The translations under genes were made by a program, and so were the position numbers. Positions 18,626-27,223 of a DNA stretch of 64,000 nucleotides are shown here, piece by piece. Positions within the stretch are counted from its first letter, which is position 1. Each line of letters opens with the position of its first letter. Under the pieces are notes generated by a model that had not been told where the DNA came from, made no database searches, and saw only the letters and a list, made by a program, of their open reading frames with translations. The stretch is from contig NZ_CP020814.1 of the NCBI RefSeq assembly GCF_002109385.1, positions 3,867,501 to 3,931,500 on the forward strand, written 5' to 3'. The stretch comes from Halalkalibacter krulwichiae (GTDB lineage Bacteria; Bacillota; Bacilli; Bacillales; Bacillaceae_D).

Positions 18626-20245
18626 TCACATTTTGGCCGTTTTAGGTTTAAGGATACTGCGTAAAACCATTGCAACTTTTCTAATAGGCATCGTTAACTT
18701 CCACGTGCGGCTTTTCCGTATTTCTCTCATTCTTCGTTCAAAGCGATTCTTTTCTTTCTCAAGTTGTGCATATTCCTTTTTCATCATCGTTAATTCATCT
18801 TCAAGATGCTCTAACGTCATAATGTTGAATTTGTTGACGAGTTCAAACCCTTTTTTAACTGGTTTCGAATATTCCTCTTCCACACTAATCTCGATTCTTC
18901 CAAAAGCCGTACTTTGAATCAAATGTTGCTTGAAAGCTTCCACATCTTCTACTGTTTTCCCAGCAACGACTACTTCTACATCTTGTTTATTAAACTTTTG
19001 TACAAAGCCGTGAAGGTTATTGGCGATTGCCTGCTTCAGGAGCCAATTTTGAAAACCGACATGAAAAGGACCGTCAATCACAAATCTCTTCGCTTTCACT
19101 GTGACAGGTGAAGGTGGAGCAATTTCAATTTCCACAACGGATCTACTTTGAAGGGAATCGATAATGCTTTTGAAATCAAAGAAAACATTGGAGTTCTCCG
19201 TCTTGATTTCAATTGTCTCAGGGAAATAATAATCAATAATGGCTTTAGGTATGTCTTTCGCATTCCCTTCAATCGGATAAATATGAGAGCCTAGTCCAGC
19301 CTTCGTATTTAACTCTAAAATGACTCCTGTCTTAAATGAAGGATCAATAATCATATCGACTCCGCATTGAGCAAGTCCTGGTACAGCTTTTACCGCATCA
19401 ACGGCAATTTTCTTCACTTCATCCGTTAACTGATCCGTTACATCAATCGGGTCGCCTCCAGCTGATACGTTACTAATTTTACGTAAATAAATTCGTTTAC
19501 CAGCTTTCGGAATGCTTTCAAGTGTATAACCAGCCGATTCAATCGATTGGCGTACTTCTCGATCTAATTTAATTGGGCGGAAATACAAATGCGGGATGCT
19601 TTTGCGCTCTTTGTTCTTTAAGCGGATTAGCTGCTGAACCGTATGAATTCCGTCCCCAACAATGTTAGCAGGTCGTCTATTCGCTGCCCCTAATACTTTG
19701 TCACCTAGTACGTAAATCCGGATTTCATCACCTGTTACAAATCGCTCCACAATCACTTCCGGAAAGTTCAGCTGCTGCCTGACATAAGTCAACGCTTCAA
19801 TAAATTCCTGCTCGGTTTCAATGTTTGCAATTACCCCTTTACCAGCACAACCATTCGTCGGCTTGATGACTAAAGGGTAAACAAGGGTCCGTGAATACTC
19901 AATAACTTCTTCATCCGTTGCTTCTGCCCCGAATCTTCTTCCCTTCGGAGTAGGCACACCTGCTTTTGTTAAATAATCATTCGTTAACCCTTTGTTATCA
20001 CAAATGTTATAAGCTTCTTCTGAAACTAGATCACCTTTAGAGCCTTGAAAGTGATGCTCTCTCCCTTGATAGCTAAGAGAATATCTGATTTGCAACTTTC
20101 CTTCGTTACTATGATTATAAAATTTTACCGTAATGCCTCTTCGCCACGCCTCAAGAGCAATGACATACATACTTGTTTTCTTCCTACGAGCCTCGAGTGG
20201 TACTGCATCAATGTAGTGCGGTAGCCAGTTTCTATTCTGTTGCAT
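18626..20245 (-). CDS. ATP-grasp/acylphosphatase-like fusion protein, paralogue 1
   Basis: 539 residues in four parts. (1) An N-terminal motif shared by all four copies, WLPHYIDAVP and ALEAWRRGITVKFY. (2) An ATP-grasp domain (about 85-330) resembling the ligase domain of cyanophycin synthetase: AGVPTPKGRRF, YPLVIKPTNG, GDGIHTVQQL, NVSAGGDPIDVTDQ and the metal-binding ELNTKAG. (3) An acylphosphatase-like domain (about 365-455) in which the catalytic G-VQGVGFR loop has become GPFHVGFQ, so the catalytic Arg is gone. (4) A coiled coil ending in SRTWKLTMPIRK. No signal peptide or membrane helix. Predicted carboxylate-amine ligase, joining an amino acid or amine to a carboxylate; substrate unknown. 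Last gene of the operon. SD AGAGGGAT precedes the ATG. Confidence 0.8.
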   Translation of the reverse strand: MQQNRNWLPHYIDAVPLEARRKKTSMYVIALEAWRRGITVKFYNHSNEGKLQIRYSLSYQGREHHFQGSKGDLVSEEAYNICDNKGLTNDYLTKAGVPTPKGRRFGAEATDEEVIEYSRTLVYPLVIKPTNGCAGKGVIANIETEQEFIEALTYVRQQLNFPEVIVERFVTGDEIRIYVLGDKVLGAANRRPANIVGDGIHTVQQLIRLKNKERKSIPHLYFRPIKLDREVRQSIESAGYTLESIPKAGKRIYLRKISNVSAGGDPIDVTDQLTDEVKKIAVDAVKAVPGLAQCGVDMIIDPSFKTGVILELNTKAGLGSHIYPIEGNAKDIPKAIIDYYFPETIEIKTENSNVFFDFKSIIDSLQSRSVVEIEIAPPSPVTVKAKRFVIDGPFHVGFQNWLLKQAIANNLHGFVQKFNKQDVEVVVAGKTVEDVEAFKQHLIQSTAFGRIEISVEEEYSKPVKKGFELVNKFNIMTLEHLEDELTMMKKEYAQLEKEKNRFERRMREIRKSRTWKLTMPIRKVAMVLRSILKPKTAKM

Positions 20246-20314
20246 ACATATCCCTCTTTACTATACTTTCCTTCGCATCGAGCTATGGAAAAGGATCGTC
20301 CCTCTACTTTAAGA

Positions 20315-21931
20315 TTATCTTTTCCCTCTAGATGTCATAATCTTTAGTTTGCGAATGGGTCTCGTAATACGCCAAGATAAACTTTCTTCAATTCGTCTAT
20401 ATTTACGTTTCATTAGATTGTATTTCTCTTCAAGCTTCGTCATTTCTTCTGTAAGTTGTTTGTTTTTCTCTCTTTCAACCTGTAGTTCTCTCTTTAGTTT
20501 AACCGGTAATTTCGGTTTGTTTTCTCCTAATACTTCAAATCCAACATTTACCGCCTTTGTCCACTCTTGCTCTTGTATGCTTTTGACGGTTGCTTTTAGC
20601 GGTCGTTCAGTCTTAATAAACTCATCGAAACGTAAGATGTCCTCTTTTGTACCAGCAACTACAACGAGAAGCTTCTTATCCTTCAAGTTCTCGGCGAAAC
20701 CATGTAATCGGAATGAGATTGCTTTTCTTTGTAAAAAGCGACGGTAGCCTACGCCTTGAACCTTACCTGTTAACAGATAACTTTTCTGAACAAGTGGCTG
20801 AGATGGCGCCGACGGAACGATAAATTCTCCAACCACTCCGCTTCTCAACAAGCTTACAATTGTTTTGTAATTGAAGTAAACATTTTCGATGTTGCTACCA
20901 ACGGTTTCAGGGAAATAATAATCAATGATTGCCTTAGGCACATCTCGTCCTTCTCCTCTTTCAGGGAACATGATCGATCCGATGTGTGCTCTTGAGTTTA
21001 CTTCAATGACAACACCTGTGTTTCGCTTCGTATCAATGATCATATCTAATCCACAATGAGCCAGTCCTGCTGCTTTTGCTGCTTGAACAGCAATCGCTCT
21101 TGTCTCTTCCGTTAGTTGCGGAGTGAAGTCAACTGGGTCTCCTCCAGCCGAAAGATTGCTTTTCTCTCTTAGGAAAAGTTGCTCCCCTTGTTTTGGGATA
21201 GAATCGAGTGTATAACCAGTTGATTCAATAAGACGAAGAACTTCATCATCTATTTTAATCAAACGTTTAGATAAACTAGGATTCGTTTTTCTATGCTTGT
21301 TTTTTAAATCAATTAGCTCTTTTACTGTGCTTTTTCCATCACCAATAATATGAGCTGGAATTCGATTCGCTGCCCCTATCACTTGATCTTCAATAACATA
21401 AATCCGACACTCTTCCCCTTCAACATGTTGCTCAATGATAATATCGTCATATTGTAAGGTTTCGCGTATATGAACGAGAGCTTCTCGTAGCGAATTAATA
21501 TTGGCAATGTTGACAATGACGCCTCGTCCCAAACTACCATTCGTTGGCTTTGCGACCAATGGGAACTCAACGGTCTTGGCAAATTCAATCATCTCATCAA
21601 TGCTATGTTCAGAAGTGAAATTCCGCCCCTTTGGGACTGGTACTCCAGCTTGAGTTAACGTTTGTTTCGTTAATTCCTTGCTTTTGCAAACTTTAATCGA
21701 CTCTTCCGTAATTTTATCCCCTAGTGAATGAGAAAAGAAATGTTCCCTACCTTGATAACTTAAGGAATAACGGATCTTTAAGCGGTCACCACTTTTATAA
21801 ACGGAATAAAACTTTAGGGTTAACCCTCTTCTCCAGCCTTCTAATGCAATTGTGTACATACTTAAGTTATCACTGTGAGCTTCTGGCGGAATTGCACCTT
21901 CTAAATGCGGCAACCAAATTCTTTGATTCAT
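20315..21931 (-). CDS. ATP-grasp/acylphosphatase fusion protein, paralogue 2 (acylphosphatase motif intact)
   Basis: 538 residues, same layout as its neighbours: WLPHLEGAIP and ALEGWRRGLTLKFY at the start, then an ATP-grasp domain with AGVPVPKGRNF, FPLVAKPTNGSLGRG, GDGKSTVKEL, NLSAGGDPVDFTPQ and EVNSRAH. Its acylphosphatase domain is the only one of the four to keep the full signature GKVQGVGYRRF, with the phosphate-binding Arg, and NLKDKKLLVVVAG at the Asn position. It could hydrolyse or trap an acyl-phosphate, the very intermediate ATP-grasp enzymes make. The C-terminus is a coiled coil (about 470-515) ending SLSWRITRPIRK. SD AAGGAGGGG precedes the ATG. A 69-bp gap separates it from paralogue 1. 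Soluble; substrate unknown. Confidence 0.82.
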   Translation of the reverse strand: MNQRIWLPHLEGAIPPEAHSDNLSMYTIALEGWRRGLTLKFYSVYKSGDRLKIRYSLSYQGREHFFSHSLGDKITEESIKVCKSKELTKQTLTQAGVPVPKGRNFTSEHSIDEMIEFAKTVEFPLVAKPTNGSLGRGVIVNIANINSLREALVHIRETLQYDDIIIEQHVEGEECRIYVIEDQVIGAANRIPAHIIGDGKSTVKELIDLKNKHRKTNPSLSKRLIKIDDEVLRLIESTGYTLDSIPKQGEQLFLREKSNLSAGGDPVDFTPQLTEETRAIAVQAAKAAGLAHCGLDMIIDTKRNTGVVIEVNSRAHIGSIMFPERGEGRDVPKAIIDYYFPETVGSNIENVYFNYKTIVSLLRSGVVGEFIVPSAPSQPLVQKSYLLTGKVQGVGYRRFLQRKAISFRLHGFAENLKDKKLLVVVAGTKEDILRFDEFIKTERPLKATVKSIQEQEWTKAVNVGFEVLGENKPKLPVKLKRELQVEREKNKQLTEEMTKLEEKYNLMKRKYRRIEESLSWRITRPIRKLKIMTSRGKR

Positions 21932-21990
21932 TATTCTTCCCCTCCTTATAAGGACATTGTCATGACTGGTTCTCTCTGTATAAAAAGTCC

Positions 21991-23628
21991 TTATGTTACT
22001 TTTCGTTTTACCTTTTTGACAATGTCTAGTAGCTTTCTAAACGGTAATGTCAGCCGCCAAATTCTACTTTCTTGTAAGGCTAAGTATTGCTGCTCCACAC
22101 GATTACGCTTTTTCTCTAGACTTTCGAGCTCTTTTCTCGTTTTTGCAATTTCTGCAATGATTTCTTTGAGCTCTGCTTGAATTTCAAATCCAATTCGTAC
22201 TGGCTTTTCCCAGCTTTCCTCTTGAATTTCGCTAATCTCCACTTTCTTCGGGTCTAGCTTAATGATTTCTTTGTATTGATTCACAGAATCACTACTTACA
22301 CCAGCTACTACAACGTCAATACTTTCATTCGTTATATTTGAAATAAACCCATTTAATCCCATCTCAAGAGCACGTTTTCTCAACCACTGATGGAAAGCCA
22401 CAGGTTGAACCGCTCCTACGACTCTATACTTTTTCGCATAGATCTTTCCTAATTGCGCAGGGGCAACTTCAACTTCAATCGCCGTCTGACTCACTAAAGG
22501 TTGGAGAACACTTTTGAAATCAAAATATAAGTTAGTTTTATCACGATTGACTGATTCTGGGAAGTAAAAATCAATAATAGCCCCTGGAACATCACGGCCT
22601 TTTCCTGTCATTGGATAAACAAGTGAACCTAACTGTGAGGTAGGATTAAGTTCCAGCACAATCGCTTGCCCTTCTGGCTGTTTCGATGGGTCAATAATAA
22701 TATCAACTCCACCGTGATAGAGATCCGGTACAGCCTGAATGGCTTTTACGGCTGTTTTTTTCACTTCGTCAGAAAGTTGATCTAACACATCAATTGAATC
22801 TCCACCAAGCGAAATATTGCTCTTTTCGCTTAAATAGACGACTTCCCCTTTTTTCGGAATGCTTGTTACACGATAACCAGCGTCTTCCAAAACTCCATTC
22901 ATTTCGTGATCGATTTTGATTAAACAACTAAACAAGCGAGGATTCTTTTTTCTTTCCTCATTTTTCAGCTCAATTAACTGTTGAACCGTACTAGAGCCAT
23001 CCCCAATCACATTAGCAGGAATTCGTTGAATCGCACCAACTACTTTGTCTCCGACAACATACAGTCGGTAGTCATGACCCGGGATGAACTGTTCTACAAT
23101 GACATCAGGGTATTGTAACTCAGAGCGAACAAGGATTAAAGCAACTTCTAACTCTTCAGTTGTTTCAATTTTCGTAACGACTCCACGTCCGAAGCTTCCA
23201 TCAGTTGGTTTAACGACTAACGGGAAGCCAATCTGCTGCGTTGCATATTCAATAATCTCTCTATTTTCAACTTCAGCACTGAAACGTCGTCCTTTTGGGA
23301 CTGACACTCCTGCTTTTGTTAGCCATTCCTTTGACTTTTCTTTATCGGCACCAATTTCAAGCGCTTCATTGGTTACCTTATCTCCTCTTGAGCGAAAGAA
23401 GTAATGCGTTCTCTCAGCCGAGCTAAGGGAAAAAAGTCTTCCTGGACGATCGACGTACCACACCTTCATATGATCAAACTTGTCCGATTCTTTCGTATAC
23501 CACTTCAGAGTTAACCCTCGACGCCACCCCTCTAAGGCAATAATATAAGGACATAATTCATGACCGCGTGCGCCCTCTACCACTTCTGCCGGAAGATCAG
23601 GGAGCCATTCTGTCTTATTTTGATTCAT
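21991..23628 (-). CDS. ATP-grasp/acylphosphatase-like fusion protein, paralogue 3
   Basis: 545 residues. It starts MNQNKTEWLPDLP, with ALEGWRRGLTLKWY. The ATP-grasp domain shows AGVSVPKGRRF, FPLVVKPTDGSFGRG, GDGSSTVQQL, NISLGGDSIDVLDQ and the metal-binding ELNPTSQ. It carries an insertion in the N-terminal part (YVDRPGRLFSLSSAERTHYF) not seen in the other copies. The acylphosphatase-like domain has GAVQPVAFHQW, again without the catalytic Arg. The coiled coil ends SRIWRLTLPFRK, followed by a basic tail. SD AGGAGG lies eight bases before the ATG. It is the first of the three tandem copies to be transcribed, 64 bp after the TupA-like gene. Probably an amino-acid or amine ligase; substrate unknown. 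Confidence 0.8.
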   Translation of the reverse strand: MNQNKTEWLPDLPAEVVEGARGHELCPYIIALEGWRRGLTLKWYTKESDKFDHMKVWYVDRPGRLFSLSSAERTHYFFRSRGDKVTNEALEIGADKEKSKEWLTKAGVSVPKGRRFSAEVENREIIEYATQQIGFPLVVKPTDGSFGRGVVTKIETTEELEVALILVRSELQYPDVIVEQFIPGHDYRLYVVGDKVVGAIQRIPANVIGDGSSTVQQLIELKNEERKKNPRLFSCLIKIDHEMNGVLEDAGYRVTSIPKKGEVVYLSEKSNISLGGDSIDVLDQLSDEVKKTAVKAIQAVPDLYHGGVDIIIDPSKQPEGQAIVLELNPTSQLGSLVYPMTGKGRDVPGAIIDFYFPESVNRDKTNLYFDFKSVLQPLVSQTAIEVEVAPAQLGKIYAKKYRVVGAVQPVAFHQWLRKRALEMGLNGFISNITNESIDVVVAGVSSDSVNQYKEIIKLDPKKVEISEIQEESWEKPVRIGFEIQAELKEIIAEIAKTRKELESLEKKRNRVEQQYLALQESRIWRLTLPFRKLLDIVKKVKRKVT

Positions 23629-23692
23629 TGAGTTTCCTCCTAAAAATCGATCAACTTACTAATGGAATTGACAATCTATTTCAATTTTGGTC

Positions 23693-25222
23693 TTACTTAT
23701 CTTGTTGTGACCCTAGCAACTGATTAAAAGGAACAAAAGATTTCCCTGCAAGCAAATCTTTTAGCAGACGAGCTTCCGCTTCTAAATAATACTCGCCAAG
23801 GAGGCGATCTGTTGTTTCATTAAAGTGATCGTAATGACCAGGCTTTGGCGTGAATTCTCCAAACACTAATTCGTTTGAACTTTTCAAGAAATCAATCCGC
23901 ATAAAAGGAGCAGGGATTTCCAAACTAAGCTTGTTAGCAAGCTCTAGTTCTTCGTCTGTAAACCCGTCCCCTTCAAAGCTTGCCTCTTCATACTTTCCTG
24001 TCTTTACTTGCTCACCCGTTGCCGTCCACCAACAATACTTTACTTCGGGATACCTTTTTATTTCAAGAATAAGCGCAACTTTTCCATAAAAACAATAAAA
24101 TTTCAAATCACGCGCTGGTATGTGCTCAAGCTCGTTTTCAAGAACGAGCTCTTCTAGCATCCATTGATCGCTTTCAACTAAGCCAGCAACCAGGTCTGCT
24201 TGAACAAAAGCCTCAAGTTCCGACCAGCTTTCTAGTATTTGTGAACGTTTCACATCTTGGATACGAGATAGATCATGCACCAAGTAAACCCCGCGCGAAC
24301 CCGCACCATCGACTGGCTTAATCACGATGCCAGACTGCTTTGGAATATCCGCAAAGGAGTACTGTTCTGTCGAGACCCACGGCCTTCTAACTTGTAATGC
24401 ATCAACAAACGCATACGCATCAACCTTATCGTCGAGTACCCACTCAGGGAGCGCCGCTTCAAGCTGTCTTTGTCTTGCGCGCAAGCTAAGGCTCGCTTTA
24501 AAAGAGGCTACTTGATTCAGCGACAACTTATCAGCTGTTTCAGCGGTGCGAATGATGAATTCCGGTATTTCTTCTATTTTCAAACCTTGCAACACTTTGT
24601 CGTATACTACTTTTCGGCTTGCTTCATCTTTGTTACTATAGAGCCTTGCTGCATGCTTTAACGCTGTCGAATAGTTATGATCATGTTCTGCACGTTGCAG
24701 CACAAGTTGATCAATACAACTCAGGACTTCGCCTCTTTCCACTGCTTCTTGAACCATATTCTTGTATCCAGCCTGATCAAGCTCTTCTAGCTGTAAAAGC
24801 AAAGCTTGTTCACGATCTGCTTGAGCTTTCGCCTTCTGTTCACTTGCCTTCAATCTTTGCTTCGTAACAATGGCTTCCCTCTCAAGCTTTTTATTCAACG
24901 TTTCTAGCTTTTGCTTATCGTCTTTTAGAGCTTGATATTTTGAGCCGACCAAAGAGGTTTGCAGAGCATTCAGCGATTTCTTTACGAACGCAATCGTACG
25001 TCTTAGCGGTAATGAAAACTTCCACATTGGACTTTTCGTAATGGTTTTGTAGTTTCGCTCAACAAGGTCTTTTTCTTTTTGAAGCTTCTTTTTTTCTTTT
25101 TGGAGCTTCTGTAATGCAGCCTCTTGCTTAATTAATTTGCTTAATAATGCTTCTTCCTTTGGCACCCTAGTCGTAGAATTTTGTTCAAGCTGTGACTGTT
25201 TCTTTTCTTCATTTACTGTCAC
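23693..25222 (-). CDS. TupA-like ATP-grasp protein (teichuronopeptide-type biosynthesis)
   Basis: The N-terminal part is a long charged coiled coil (LQKLQKEKKKLQKEKDLVER) enclosing the motif SPMWKFSLPLRR, then a second coiled coil. The C-terminal ~280 residues form an ATP-grasp domain of the TupA type: GIVIKPVDGAGSRGVYLV, EELVLENE, ARDLKFYCFYGKV, MRIDFLKSSNELVFGEFTPKPG. TupA was described in Bacillus halodurans as needed for teichuronopeptide. The frame stays open to 25435, but that part lies inside the glycosyltransferase gene. A GTG at 25222 follows GTAGGG by six bases and overlaps the upstream stop by 14 bases, so it is chosen (509 residues). This overlap implies translational coupling with the glycosyltransferase. 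Confidence 0.72.
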   Translation of the reverse strand: MTVNEEKKQSQLEQNSTTRVPKEEALLSKLIKQEAALQKLQKEKKKLQKEKDLVERNYKTITKSPMWKFSLPLRRTIAFVKKSLNALQTSLVGSKYQALKDDKQKLETLNKKLEREAIVTKQRLKASEQKAKAQADREQALLLQLEELDQAGYKNMVQEAVERGEVLSCIDQLVLQRAEHDHNYSTALKHAARLYSNKDEASRKVVYDKVLQGLKIEEIPEFIIRTAETADKLSLNQVASFKASLSLRARQRQLEAALPEWVLDDKVDAYAFVDALQVRRPWVSTEQYSFADIPKQSGIVIKPVDGAGSRGVYLVHDLSRIQDVKRSQILESWSELEAFVQADLVAGLVESDQWMLEELVLENELEHIPARDLKFYCFYGKVALILEIKRYPEVKYCWWTATGEQVKTGKYEEASFEGDGFTDEELELANKLSLEIPAPFMRIDFLKSSNELVFGEFTPKPGHYDHFNETTDRLLGEYYLEAEARLLKDLLAGKSFVPFNQLLGSQQDK

Positions 25223-27194
25223 GGTTTGCCCTACTTTCAGAAATGATGTTTTCGACTTTCCAATCTCTTGGATCCATAGAACTAGATTCCGTTGAAAGAA
25301 TGGAACGTGATTCGGCATTAAGCGGGTGCCAGGTCGCTTTTTGGCCAAAGTATTGATCAACATGCTTTTCGCATGTAGGAATATCGAAGCTTTGTCCCTT
25401 TTCTTGTTCGCGATCATCCTTAGATACAACAACATGTACTTCTTCGGACTTCACTTCAGGTAGATACTTTTGCCAAACTTCCAGCGATGGAGGATGTTTA
25501 ATGATCAATTGTTTACATTGAATTTTCTCACCGTAAACAACCATCTGAACGAGATTCCCATCCAATATTTCACGAATACGAGCATTTACTTTTTTATCAG
25601 GGCTTACTTCATATTGAAACAGCTGCATCAAACCGACTTTTAATTGTTGCTGCTTCAACCATTCAATTTCTGCTATGACTGCTGTAATAGAATCATCTGT
25701 TAAACGGAAGTCATGACCAATTAACACATCAAATACGCGGTAACCATCGACTTTCTCTTCTCTTTCAGGCCACATTGGTTCTGGTACAGCAAAAGGTCGC
25801 TCTTTCTGCGGGAATGAATAATATAGTTGATCCGAATTCTCATGAACATAATCATGACCTTCTTCATACTCTCTCCGCACACCCATTTTAAATCCATGGT
25901 AGCCAAAAGCAGAGTTTCCTGTTAAAGAAGTCGCAGTTTGACGTTGGAACGATAGCGGACCAGTCGGCAACGCAACAATTGATTTTTCTCCAAAAATCTT
26001 TTTAATCCGTCTAATGAACTCAGAATCAGCTGCAAATCGAACCGTGTCCCAGTAACCCAATTTCTCTAATACCACTTCCCGTCTAAATAGAAAAGAAGAC
26101 ATGTTACTAAAAATATACGTACCTGGTTTGCCACGTCGATAAAATTTAAGATCCTCTGTTGCTCTTGCCTGCTCTGATGTATTCCCAACGACATCCGGGT
26201 TTTCAAGTAAATGGCGAACTTGTCTTTCAATCTTTTCAACATGCGACCAATCATCGGCATCATGGATGGTTACAAATTCACCTGTTACTTCCTGCAAAGC
26301 AAGGTTTCTTGCGGCGTAAGCTCCACCATTTTTCTTTGCTTTAATGAGCTTTACTCTTTCATCCTGCTTGATGTAACGTTCAACGACTTCTACGGTGTTA
26401 TCTTGACTACAATCATCGACGACAACGATTTCAAGGTTCTTCCAAGTCTGAGTTAGCATCGACGTCAAAGACGTTCCGACACCATCTTCTGCATTGTAAA
26501 CCGGAATGATCACCGAAACTTTTGGAGCCTCAGCCGACGATGACGAAACTTTCTTTCCTACTGATGACAAGCAGTCATACGGCTCTTTTCCTTTTTTCAA
26601 ATCTAGAAGAACTTCAGAAGTACCGTAAAGCTTCAAAGCTTGATTAGCCCACTTTAAGCGCTCTGTAACAGAATCCTCCAAGTTGGCTGCTGCTAGTAAT
26701 ACATCTGGATGTTGCTCTTCTTCTTTTAGAAAAGGAGCTAAAGCTTGTTTGGCGCGATCTACTTCTCCTAAAATCTCATAGCACTCAGCCTGCATAATCG
26801 CCGCTTGACGCTTTCTGTTAAGGTCGACTTCATCGTCTAGTACTTTCGTTAATAGGTCTAGGCACATACGTGCATGTTTCTTGTCATATTGATTGGCATG
26901 CCATAACGCAAGTTCCCATCTCGCAAGGCGATTTAAATAAGGTTCATCTTCTCGATTGCATAGTTCCTCAAGCTCTTTGAGTCCTCTTTCTGTAAAACCG
27001 AGATTGTATAAGCGATGCTTTACTTGATTCACTTCGCTCCGTTGCCACTTCCCCGATAATAAAATCTTTTTTAGATAATATTTTTGTTTATCAGTAAGCG
27101 AGTTTTTGATTTTCTCACGTTGCTTTGGTGTAAGCACCTTATAGCTCAAACGCTCAGTCATATTTAACATTTTTCGGATGTTTGATTTAACCAT
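25209..27194 (-). CDS. Glycosyltransferase family 2 protein with N-terminal helical-repeat region
   Basis: 661 residues. The first ~210 are helical and TPR-like (paired helices with RLARWELALWHANQYDKKH and AIMQAECYEILGEVDRAKQA). A GT-A fold family 2 domain begins near 225 with VSVIIPVYNAEDGV, the UDP-binding VVVDDCSQDNTVEVV and the metal-binding HDADDW. The ~250-residue C-terminal part includes YRVFDVLIGHDFRLTDDS and is not recognised. Soluble or peripheral, cytoplasmic. It presumably adds a sugar to the lipid-linked polymer. Its position between the ATPase gene and the TupA-like gene, with a 14-base overlap with the latter, suggests a joint complex. SD GAGGATAAG precedes the ATG. Confidence 0.85.
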   Translation of the reverse strand: MVKSNIRKMLNMTERLSYKVLTPKQREKIKNSLTDKQKYYLKKILLSGKWQRSEVNQVKHRLYNLGFTERGLKELEELCNREDEPYLNRLARWELALWHANQYDKKHARMCLDLLTKVLDDEVDLNRKRQAAIMQAECYEILGEVDRAKQALAPFLKEEEQHPDVLLAAANLEDSVTERLKWANQALKLYGTSEVLLDLKKGKEPYDCLSSVGKKVSSSSAEAPKVSVIIPVYNAEDGVGTSLTSMLTQTWKNLEIVVVDDCSQDNTVEVVERYIKQDERVKLIKAKKNGGAYAARNLALQEVTGEFVTIHDADDWSHVEKIERQVRHLLENPDVVGNTSEQARATEDLKFYRRGKPGTYIFSNMSSFLFRREVVLEKLGYWDTVRFAADSEFIRRIKKIFGEKSIVALPTGPLSFQRQTATSLTGNSAFGYHGFKMGVRREYEEGHDYVHENSDQLYYSFPQKERPFAVPEPMWPEREEKVDGYRVFDVLIGHDFRLTDDSITAVIAEIEWLKQQQLKVGLMQLFQYEVSPDKKVNARIREILDGNLVQMVVYGEKIQCKQLIIKHPPSLEVWQKYLPEVKSEEVHVVVSKDDREQEKGQSFDIPTCEKHVDQYFGQKATWHPLNAESRSILSTESSSMDPRDWKVENIISESRANRDSK

Positions 27195-27223
27195 CTTATC
27201 CTCAACACCTATTCAATCTATTG

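Noticed and set aside
25223-25435. Longer N-terminus for the TupA-like protein
   Set aside because: This stretch codes for the glycosyltransferase in another frame, and the extension is not TupA-like.
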